From positions 1 to 15,395 of the forward strand of contig USFC01000038.1 of NCBI GenBank assembly GCA_900553865.1: DNA of 15,395 nt, given 5' to 3'. This DNA comes from an uncultured Clostridium sp. Its GTDB lineage: Bacteria; Bacillota; Clostridia; TANB77; CAG-508. Position 1 is the stretch's first letter, and the number at the start of each line of letters is the position of its first letter. The position numbers and the translations under genes are program-made. Shown piece by piece: positions 6,168 through 11,931 of this stretch. Below the pieces are notes generated by a model. That model was not told the DNA's origin and did no database searches. It saw nothing but the letters and a program-made list of their open reading frames with translations.

Positions 6168-6197
6168 AAGCATAGCTTTATTGGTTATGCTTTTTTT
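6168..6197 (+). terminator. Intrinsic terminator in the rep leader (candidate attenuator)
   Basis: AAGCATAGC (6168-6176) pairs with GGTTATGCTT-type sequence at 6184-6192 in a 9-bp stem with one G-U, followed by a T run to 6197. It lies between the rep promoter and rep, about 60 bp beyond the antisense target, so premature termination could be set by antisense binding. Confidence 0.65.
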
Positions 6198-6340
6198 CGC
6201 AAATTTCATTTTTTTATTTCTTATGTTGATAATTATGTGATTAGAAGAACATATTTTTGTAATTTCTTTATCATATTATGCTGAGTTATCAACCGAAAAT
6301 CAAAATTTTTAATTTTTAAAAAGGAGAGTGAAACTATGAG

Positions 6341-7432
6341 ATGATTGACACTCTGGATTTACAATTTAATTTAACTCCAGAAGGAAATGACTTTTTATAT
6401 AATTCCCTATTTAGACAAAATGCAGGGATATTATTTCCTAAGTCCAGAAAAATACAAGAGAAAGGAAAAATTCAGTTTGTTGGAGAAATACCACCATTTA
6501 ATTTATTCTATAATAGAACTTATAGTTATATTACTATTGGATTTTGTCCAAAAATAATACTAAAGAGATATCCTTGTGAAAGTGATGTAGAATTTATTGA
6601 AAATTGTTTAAAAGATGTTCTATTTAATAAACTTAAAGTCCCTAAAGAGTTTGTAGAAAGTATAACTTTAAATAGATTAGATTATAAAATAGATTCCAAA
6701 ATAAGCGAACTTGTAGAGCCTATTGTATATAATCTAATGTCTAAAACATCAGATAGTCTTAATAATGTTGTAAAAAGTGTATTTTAGTATGCTATTTCAT
6801 ATACTCCAGAAAATGGGTATGTTGAAACTATAACATATAATAAAGAGAAACAGTTATTAAGTGTTAGATATGAAGATTATATAACTGATGAAGAGTTAGA
6901 AGAATTTAAAGGTGTATTTAGAACTGAAGTTAGAATAAAAAACAGAAAGTTTAATTACTACAAATATTCAGAAAATTGGTCATTAGCTAAGGATTTAAAA
7001 AACTATTTGAGTGAAGATATAAAAAAACATTTTTGGGTAAAATATGCAGAAAAAATATGGTTTTCTGAACCATTTTATCGAATAGATATAGCAATAAAAA
7101 TGATAAAAAGTAACAGCTATTTGTCAAGTTATACAAAAAATATTCTTTGTGATGTTCTAAGAAGAATAAATAAAAGAGGATATACAAGAACTAGCAAACA
7201 TTATGCGTATACGAAAAGAATTTCAAAGATAGAAAGGTACATACGAAGCGGAGCAAGTAAAATTGAAATAGAAGTTTTGAAGAATAAAGCATTATGTAGT
7301 GAAGACTTTTCAACTTTTAGAGGTTATATCAAGCAAATCAGAAATTTAGGAATTAACCCACTTACATTTGATAAACACTTTAATATAGAAAAAATAGAAA
7401 ATTTTGCTAAATATAATTCAAATGTAGCCTAG
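6341..7432 (+). pseudogene. Replication initiator, phage/plasmid gene II/X type, with in-frame amber codon
   Basis: The frame runs from 6341 to 7432 (363 codons) but has one TAG at 6785-6787, after codon 148. Both sides belong together: the same frame continues without ATG at the break (YAISYTPENGYVETITYN). The N-terminal part (MIDTLDLQFNLT, then ITLNRLDYKID) resembles the gene II/CRI replication domain, and the C-terminal part with NLGINPLTFDKHF resembles the gene X domain of filamentous phage and small-plasmid initiators. Such proteins nick the origin to begin rolling-circle replication. AAGGAGAG lies at 6320-6327. An overlapping two-codon ORF (ATG AGA TGA, 6336-6344) precedes the start. 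The amber may be a true mutation, a suppressed codon or an error. Family assignment is from motifs only. Confidence 0.62.
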
Positions 7433-7465
7433 AAAAAGCATAAGATTGAATGAGGTGATTCAAAA

Positions 7466-7615
7466 TTGGAAGTTGAAGAAGTTAATATAGGTGGAACTAA
7501 AGTTAAATTTTTTGATGACTTCATTGTAGGTACAGAGAATGAAACAACTGTTAGTAACTTTGAAAATATTCTATTAAATGCAATAAAAATAATAATGAAA
7601 CAAGATAACTTGTAA
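7466..7615 (+). CDS. 49-residue protein upstream of integrase 2
   Basis: A short ORF from TTG at 7466 with a good ribosome site (GAGGTGATT, 7453-7461) and stop TAA at 7613-7615. The product is acidic (starts MEVEEVNIGGTKVKFF) with a helical C-terminal half. No family is recognised. It lies 33 bp after rep and 65 bp before the integrase, and its stop overlaps the integrase -35 box. The place and size fit a recombination directionality factor, as SprB is for the SprA integrase of SP-beta, but sequence alone does not show this. The same layout occurs in element 1. Confidence 0.6.
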   Translation: MEVEEVNIGGTKVKFFDDFIVGTENETTVSNFENILLNAIKIIMKQDNL

Positions 7616-7638
7616 TTTTGCCTAAAACTTTATATAAT
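7610..7638 (+). promoter_or_regulatory. Promoter of integrase 2
   Basis: TTGTAA (7610-7615), 17-bp spacer, TATAAT (7633-7638). Inverted pairs AACTTGT (7607-7613)/ACAAGTT (7642-7648) and TTTTGCCT (7616-7623)/AGGCGAAA (7651-7658) bracket it, suggesting regulator binding. Confidence 0.5.
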
Positions 7639-7680
7639 ATAACAAGTTAAAGGCGAAAGATTATAAGGAAAGGAGGAATT

Positions 7681-9270
7681 TTGCAAAGTGAACAATATGC
7701 TATCTATTTAAGAAAATCAAGAGAAGATAGAGAACTCGAAAAATATGGAGAATGTGAAACTTTAGCAAGGCACGAAAAGACATTAGTTGAATTAGCCCAA
7801 AAAATGGGATTACCAATAGGAGAAATATACAGAGAAGTCGTAAGTGGAGAAACAATAGAAGAAAGAGATGAAATGAAAAGATTATTAAAAGATGTTGAAT
7901 CAAGAAAATGGGCTGGTGTATTAGTTATGGAAGTTGAAAGGCTTGCACGTGGAGATACAGGAGACCAAGGAATTGTATCAGTAGCTTTTAAATATTCATC
8001 TACCAAAATTATTACTCCTATGAAAGTATATGACCCAAATAACGAATATGATGAAGAATATTTTGAATTTGGATTATTTATGTCTAGAAGAGAATACAAA
8101 ACAATAAATAGAAGACTTCAAAGAGGTAGAATGACATCAATAACAGAAGGAAAATATGTTGGAAGTATTCCACCCTTTGGATATAAAAGAAAAAAGTTGG
8201 AAAATGCAAAAGGTTATACATTAGAACCTAATCCAGAAGAAGCGGAAATAGTAAAAAAAATCTTCATTTTATATTCTTACGAGGAAGTATCAATAAATAA
8301 TGTAGCTAAAGAAATAAATAAATTAGGATTAAAACCACGAAAAGCAGATAGTTGGTCTATTTCCTCTATAAAAGATATATTAAATAATCCTGTATATATT
8401 GGAAAAATTAGGTGGAATTCTAGAAAACAAGTAATACGTTCTGAAAATGGAAAACGTATTACAAGTAGACCAAGAAATTCTGATATATTACTTATAAATG
8501 GATTACATAAGCCGATTATAGATAATAAAACGTGGGATATAGTACAGAACAAGAGGAGCTGTAATGCTCCTCCTATTCCTCATAATGATAAAGTCCAAAA
8601 TCCTTTAATAGGATTAGTATTTTGTGAAAAATGTGGTAAGCCAATGCAAAGAAGACCATACAGCTTGAAACAAAAAGAACCAACTTTAATTTGTAATAAT
8701 CCTAATTGTAATAATATAAGTTCGAAACTTTATATAGTCGAAGAAAAGATTATTGAAGCTTTAAAGATATGGTTAAATGGCTATAATGTGAATTATTCAG
8801 AGTTAGAAAGCAGAAAAACAGAATTTCCAGTTATTAAGACAAAGGTTATTTTAAAACAATTAGAAGAAAAATTATTAAGTGAAAAAAATAAACTTAATAA
8901 GGTATATGAATTGTTTGAAGAAGATACATACAATAAGCAAGAATTTTCTGAGCGTTCGACATCTTTGAAAAATAATATTGATGAAATAAATAGTGAAATA
9001 ACCAAAATATCTAAAGCAGTAAATACTCAAGAAGAAGCGGAGCAAAACAAAGAAATAATTGTTCCAAAAATAAAAAATGTAATTGATATATATTCTAAAT
9101 TAGAAACAAATGAACAAAAGAATATATTATTGAGAAGTATCCTAGAAAAAGTAACATATTTAAAAACAGAAAAAGCAATAAAAAAAGATTCAAACCCAAG
9201 TAATTTTGAAATTCATATCTACCCTAAAATACCAAAATTAGAGCAACAACAAAATAAAAAAATTAATTAA
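7681..9270 (+). CDS. Large serine integrase, SP-beta SprA-like (integrase of element 2)
   Basis: Expected to integrate and excise element 2. The 529-residue protein starts at TTG 7681, supported by AGGAAAGGAGG just upstream; an ATG start would lose the catalytic region. The resolvase-type domain covers about 5-150: YAIYLRKSRED with nucleophile Ser13, EVERLARGDTGDQG, and ITPMKVYDP followed by FEFGLFMSRREY, closely resembling the same stretch of SprA from SP-beta. The recombinase domain follows (IPPFGYKR at about 162, ILNNPVYIGKIRWN at about 235). A zinc ribbon (FCEKCGK and ICNNPNCNN, about 317-345) and a coiled coil (about 390-450) complete the integrase layout. It is unlike recombinase 1 in detail, so the two elements are independent. 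SprA excises SP-beta from a sporulation gene, so this kinship fits a developmental role. Confidence 0.93.
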   Translation: MQSEQYAIYLRKSREDRELEKYGECETLARHEKTLVELAQKMGLPIGEIYREVVSGETIEERDEMKRLLKDVESRKWAGVLVMEVERLARGDTGDQGIVSVAFKYSSTKIITPMKVYDPNNEYDEEYFEFGLFMSRREYKTINRRLQRGRMTSITEGKYVGSIPPFGYKRKKLENAKGYTLEPNPEEAEIVKKIFILYSYEEVSINNVAKEINKLGLKPRKADSWSISSIKDILNNPVYIGKIRWNSRKQVIRSENGKRITSRPRNSDILLINGLHKPIIDNKTWDIVQNKRSCNAPPIPHNDKVQNPLIGLVFCEKCGKPMQRRPYSLKQKEPTLICNNPNCNNISSKLYIVEEKIIEALKIWLNGYNVNYSELESRKTEFPVIKTKVILKQLEEKLLSEKNKLNKVYELFEEDTYNKQEFSERSTSLKNNIDEINSEITKISKAVNTQEEAEQNKEIIVPKIKNVIDIYSKLETNEQKNILLRSILEKVTYLKTEKAIKKDSNPSNFEIHIYPKIPKLEQQQNKKIN

Positions 9271-9276
9271 AAGTGC

Positions 9277-9305
9277 TTGAATTTATAAATAAAATGCAGT
9301 ATAAT
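9277..9305 (+). promoter_or_regulatory. toxIN promoter
   Basis: TTGAAT (9277-9282), 17-bp spacer, TATAAT (9300-9305), seven bases after the integrase stop. A palindrome TTGATAAT-TTA-ATTATCAA at 9319-9337 lies just past the expected start site and may be an operator or a 5' hairpin. Confidence 0.7.
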
Positions 9306-9341
9306 GAATATACTAGTATTGATAATTTAATTATCAAATAA

Positions 9342-9505
9342 ATTAGGTAAAAGCAAACCTTTAGAAAGGAATTTCTATAAAGAGCTTAACAAACATTAGG
9401 TTAGATATGAGCCTTTAGGAGTCTATCCTATAAACAAATATCCAGAAACATTAGGCTAGAAACGAGCCTTTAGTTATACTATAAACAAGTTTCCAGAAAA
9501 ATTAA
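9342..9505 (+). ncRNA. toxI: toxI antitoxin RNA, three tandem repeats
   Basis: Three imperfect tandem repeats of 53, 55 and 51 nt start at ATTAGG at 9342, 9395 and 9450, with a fourth truncated start (ATTAAGG) at 9501. Shared blocks are ATTAGG, then GAGCCTTTAG (repeats 2 and 3; AACCTTTAG in 1), then CTATAAA and TCCAGAAA. TTAGG and CCTTTAG can pair within a unit, as expected for a pseudoknotted antitoxin. In type III systems the toxin cuts the repeat RNA into units that bind and inhibit it in a ring complex. Position between a promoter and an attenuating terminator directly before toxN is diagnostic. Repeats are slightly longer than the 36-48 nt of the best-known systems. Confidence 0.85.
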
Positions 9506-9540
9506 GGGGGTATCTTTTAAATAAGGTACTCCCTATTCTA
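9506..9540 (+). terminator. Attenuating terminator between toxI and toxN
   Basis: GGGGGTATC (9506-9514) pairs with GGTACTCCC (9525-9533) with two G-U pairs and a 10-nt loop, followed by TATTCTATTATTT. A leaky terminator here is standard in type III systems and keeps antitoxin RNA in excess of toxin mRNA. Confidence 0.78.
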
Positions 9541-9556
9541 TTATTTGGAGGAATAA

Positions 9557-10087
9557 ATGAAAAATACAAAAAAAATTAAATTAGGTAAATTAAATTTTTA
9601 TATAATAGATGATAATTATATTCAATATTTAAGTGAGTTTGATAAACATATTGCTTATAATAAAAATGAAACAAGACCATACATAGGAGTTGTTATATTA
9701 GTCAATGAACATTACTATTTTGCTCCTATGTTCTCTCCTAAAACAAAACATAAGACCTACAAAGAAAATTTAACATTCTTTAAAATGTTAAGTATAAAAG
9801 AAAAAAATGAATTAGGTATTATTAGATTTTCAGATATGATACCTGTACCACAAAATAGTGTTTCATTATTAGATGTTACAGATAAAACCTATGCTTATAG
9901 AAGACTTCTATCAGAACAATATAAATACATAAATATACCAGAAAATAGACAAAAAATAATGGACAAGGCAGAAAAAATATATAAATTGGTTACAGGAAAC
10001 AGTAATGGAAAAATAGCAAAGTTTTACAGAAGTTTAAGTTGTGATTTTAAATTATTAGAAGAACAAAGTTTAAAATACAACATATAG
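9557..10087 (+). CDS. toxN: Type III toxin ToxN/AbiQ-family endoribonuclease
   Basis: The 176-residue protein has the ToxN/AbiQ layout: FYIIDDNYIQYLSEFD near the N terminus, RPYIGVVILVNEHYYFAPMFSPK at about 41-63 written as one known block in two halves, KHKTYKENLTFFKM, LGIIRFSDMIPVP at about 93-105, LLDV, then KAEKIYKL and a C-terminal CDFKLLEEQ. ToxN is a sequence-specific endoribonuclease that cuts mRNA and its own toxI repeats; it causes phage abortive infection and plasmid maintenance. TTTGGAGGA at 9544-9552 supports the start. It sits beside the right end of element 2, after the integrase. A ToxIN locus on a Bacillus thuringiensis plasmid is known to aid plasmid retention through sporulation, which makes this neighbourhood notable. 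No damage is visible. Confidence 0.92.
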   Translation: MKNTKKIKLGKLNFYIIDDNYIQYLSEFDKHIAYNKNETRPYIGVVILVNEHYYFAPMFSPKTKHKTYKENLTFFKMLSIKEKNELGIIRFSDMIPVPQNSVSLLDVTDKTYAYRRLLSEQYKYINIPENRQKIMDKAEKIYKLVTGNSNGKIAKFYRSLSCDFKLLEEQSLKYNI

Positions 10088-10094
10088 ATTAAAT

Positions 10095-10140
10095 TTATCA
10101 ATAGTAAGAGTTTATAATTTAAGTCTTTAACTATTGATAA
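10095..10140. repeat. Inverted repeat beside attR of element 2
   Basis: TTATCAATAGT (10095-10105) mirrors ACTATTGATAA (10130-10140). The right copy is the outer attP arm. The pair may terminate toxN transcription or provide an extra binding site for the integrase or an accessory factor. Confidence 0.45.
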
Positions 10141-10165
10141 CTTTGATGGAACATACGAACTTGCT
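10131..10165 (+). other. attR of element 2
   Basis: Element outer arm ATTGATAA (10133-10140), seven-base spacer, inner arm GGAACATA (10148-10155), then the shared GAA (10157-10159) and host cotJC sequence CTTGCTCAC. Spacing of the arms is identical to that in attL. Confidence 0.8.
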
Positions 10166-10570
10166 CACTTAGAAATGGTTGGAAGTTTAGTGCATCAATT
10201 AACAGATGGTGTTTGCCCTGAAGAATTAGAAAAAGCTGGACTTGGTGCATATTACACAGACCATGGTGTAGATGTTTATCCTCAATCTGCTGCTGGTAAT
10301 CCTTGGACAGCTGCTTATATTGCTTGTAAAGGTGACCCTATTGCTAACTTACAAGAAGACTTAGCTGCAGAGCAAAAAGCCAGAGCAACTTACGAAAAAT
10401 TGATTGACCTTTGCAAAGATGACCCTGCCGTATTAGATGTACTTCGTTTCTTACGTCAAAGAGAAGTTAACCACTTCCAAAGATTTGGTGAAGCTTTGCG
10501 AGGAATACAAGACAAACTTGCCGAAAAGAAATTTTATATGGCCAACTGCACTAAAAAAATGTGTGAGTAA
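10157..10570 (+). pseudogene. cotJC: Detached C-terminal part of cotJC
   Basis: Begins with ELAHLEMVGSLVHQL, which continues exactly from the DIGTEE end of the first part; together they give 201 residues, normal for CotJC. It contains the metal-ligand histidine of E-x-x-H (His68 in restored numbering) and the second ligand set of manganese catalases (AAEQKARATYE, then REVNHFQRF). The known role is a spore inner-coat protein of the manganese catalase fold, probably detoxifying peroxide. No ribosome site precedes the first internal ATG (10175), so it is unlikely to be made alone. The last 15 residues (FYMANCTKKMCE) are variable. Codons show no decay, as expected if the gene is periodically restored and still under selection. 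Confidence 0.92.
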
Positions 10571-10577
10571 TATCATT

Positions 10578-10618
10578 TATGGGGATACTATAAAAAGTAT
10601 CCCCATAGTTATTTTTCT
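10578..10618 (+). terminator. Terminator of the cotJ operon
   Basis: A 12-bp perfect stem, TATGGGGATACT (10578-10589) with AGTATCCCCATA (10596-10607), 6-nt loop, then GTTATTTTTCTT. It lies 8 bp past the cotJC stop. Confidence 0.85.
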
Positions 10619-10632
10619 TAAACTATTAAGTA

Positions 10633-10677
10633 ATTTACAAAAGAAGATTTAGCTGCTAAGCAAAAGGCTAGAGCAAT
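10633..10677 (+). pseudogene. Decayed duplicate fragment of cotJC
   Basis: About 40 bp resemble cotJC 10345-10387 (the LQEDLAAEQKARA codons). Differences include C/T changes at third codon positions and a 2-base insertion (ACAAAAGAAGA versus ACAAGAAGA), so the frame is broken. It lies after the operon terminator and before the convergent gene. It may be the last scrap of a second cotJC copy. Confidence 0.6.
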
Positions 10678-10683
10678 CCCCCA

Positions 10684-11895
10684 CTATATAAAGCTATACA
10701 TTTTTACATTTTTATATGAAAATATATTGCTAACTATTTCTTCATTTTCTTCTAATACTATTGCATATACTAAAAATTCTTCCCATAATTTAACTTGCTC
10801 TTTTTCCATATCAGATAACAAGCTGAATTCATGTATATATCGCTGCATTGCTGCAATTTGTTCTGCTAAAACTTTTCCTTCTTTTGTTCTTTCATACTTA
10901 TTTTCTCCATAGCCAGACTTATAAATTGCTATTCTAGCTATTTTATAAAAAATTAGTCCTATAATTAATGCTATACTTCCTATAATCATTAATCCCAAAA
11001 CTAATGGTTCACCTATTTTTCCTATTGCATTTTTCGCTATTGGCAAGTATTCTTCTTTAAGTTTTATTTCATCTTCATTTTTTAACTGTTTATCGTCTTT
11101 GCTTACTATTTTTTCTAAATTACTATTTATTGTTCCCATCTCTTCTTGTACTTCATTTACATTTTTGCTGTATTCATCAATATTTTTTGTAAATTTTCCA
11201 ATTGAATAGAATAACATTAAAATTGCTAAAATTAGTAGCAATGTGCTTTTCCAAAAAAACTTTCTTTTTTGCTTAGCGTTAATAATATATCCATCATCCA
11301 TTGCTTCTTTAATACAAACCTTTTCCCAGTTTGACATATCCATTCCGTCTAATGTACCATCTTTTAATGCTTCAAATAAATATCTTTCACTAGGTTTTAA
11401 ATTTTCCAAATTTCCAGTATTGTTTATCTTTATTTTGTCGTCTTCAAAATCTAATAATCCTTTTATATTTAAGCTTAATAATGTTGCTGAAATATCTTTT
11501 TTTCTTTCTATTTCTAAATCTAAAACTAAACTCATTTCAGCAGGTGATATACTTTCGAATTTATCTCTGTAATATTCTATGTTATCTACAACTTTGTATT
11601 TCATATTTTTCTTAACTTTTTCAACTGTTGATATTCTAATTGGTATGTATATTAATATGAGTATGAATGTTTTTGACACTATATTAGTAAATATTGAATA
11701 TATAAAAGCTACTATAGCCAATAGGAAATTTACATTCTTAACTGCTGAAAATTCATTTGCCGCAGTCATCAATAAAGTAGTATGGTTTTGCGCTATTAAT
11801 ATAATTTCAGTTATTACTATGCACCAAAAAGCTATCGCCCTATCCAAATTTCTTATTTTTCTTTCTTCTGTTGACATTATTTTTCTTGTTTCCAT
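10684..11895 (-). CDS. Membrane protein related to the C-terminal half of DUF2207 proteins
   Basis: A 403-residue protein. Hydrophobic spans are at about 20-36, 55-87 (one or two), 216-232 and 293-316. Between the second and third lies a soluble winged-helix-like part (ISPAEMSLVLDLEIERKKD, ATLLSLNIKGLLDFED), and after the last span a helical tail (EEFLVYAIVLEENEEIV). These two blocks resemble the cytoplasmic part of DUF2207 proteins, whose usual N-terminal extracellular beta domain is missing here. Residues 233-285 are a charged coiled coil, probably outside the membrane. The function of the family is not known. AAAGGAGAAG just before the ATG supports the start. It is transcribed after ychF with a 36-bp gap, likely as one unit. 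Confidence 0.6.
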   Translation of the reverse strand: METRKIMSTEERKIRNLDRAIAFWCIVITEIILIAQNHTTLLMTAANEFSAVKNVNFLLAIVAFIYSIFTNIVSKTFILILIYIPIRISTVEKVKKNMKYKVVDNIEYYRDKFESISPAEMSLVLDLEIERKKDISATLLSLNIKGLLDFEDDKIKINNTGNLENLKPSERYLFEALKDGTLDGMDMSNWEKVCIKEAMDDGYIINAKQKRKFFWKSTLLLILAILMLFYSIGKFTKNIDEYSKNVNEVQEEMGTINSNLEKIVSKDDKQLKNEDEIKLKEEYLPIAKNAIGKIGEPLVLGLMIIGSIALIIGLIFYKIARIAIYKSGYGENKYERTKEGKVLAEQIAAMQRYIHEFSLLSDMEKEQVKLWEEFLVYAIVLEENEEIVSNIFSYKNVKMYSFI

Positions 11896-11931
11896 TTTCT
11901 TCTCCTTTGTTTTCCTCTTTTTTTTACCATT

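Larger units (their letters stand above)
5791..6340. other. Non-coding replication-control region of element 2
   Basis: This 550-bp stretch has no convincing ORF. From left to right it holds the minus-strand promoter at 5838-5866, a relatively GC-rich patch (about 5877-5950) containing CAATATTACC at 5883-5892, the rep promoter, a convergent antisense RNA with terminator and promoter, a terminator in the rep leader, and an inverted pair GTTGATAA (6225-6232) / TTATCAAC (6286-6293). A double-strand origin would be expected here or inside rep if rep is a rolling-circle initiator, but no nick site is proven. Confidence 0.5.
5393..10157 (+). mobile_element. Element 2: integrative plasmid-like element in cotJC with ToxIN
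   Basis: About 4765 bp bounded by GAA at 5392-5394 and 10157-10159. Removing it joins DIGTEE to LAHLEMV and yields an intact 201-codon cotJC. Joining the inner ends gives GGAACATACGAATATGTTCC, a palindrome except for its GA centre, flanked on both sides at the same distance by TTATCAAT. The element carries a minus-strand hypothetical gene, an antisense-controlled rep of gene II/X type with an amber codon, a 49-codon ORF, a SprA-like serine integrase and a type III toxin-antitoxin locus. Together these suggest a small plasmid that integrates by its own integrase. If rep is dead, it now persists only by integration and addiction. Confidence 0.88.

Noticed and set aside
3087..7680. Sigma-E or sigma-K promoters driving the two recombinases
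   Set aside because: I looked for CATA-type -10 elements with suitable -35 spacing and saw only weak partial matches. The supportable promoters are housekeeping type, so mother-cell timing cannot be argued from promoters.
9342..9505. CRISPR array
   Set aside because: Only three units, differences spread across the whole unit, no unique spacers and no cas genes. The arrangement with toxN identifies it as toxI.
1004..10157. A single composite element or one element nested in another
   Set aside because: The two intervals are adjacent, not nested. Host coat sequence (5175-5392) separates them, and each has its own att pair and recombinase.
5393..10157. Group I or II intron or an intein interrupting cotJC
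   Set aside because: No reverse transcriptase, maturase, homing nuclease or splicing motif, and the inserted DNA is far too gene-rich. The palindromic attP and the serine integrase explain the insertion.
10437..10652. 71-codon ORF over the cotJC end and terminator
   Set aside because: Out-of-frame with cotJC and runs through the operon terminator.
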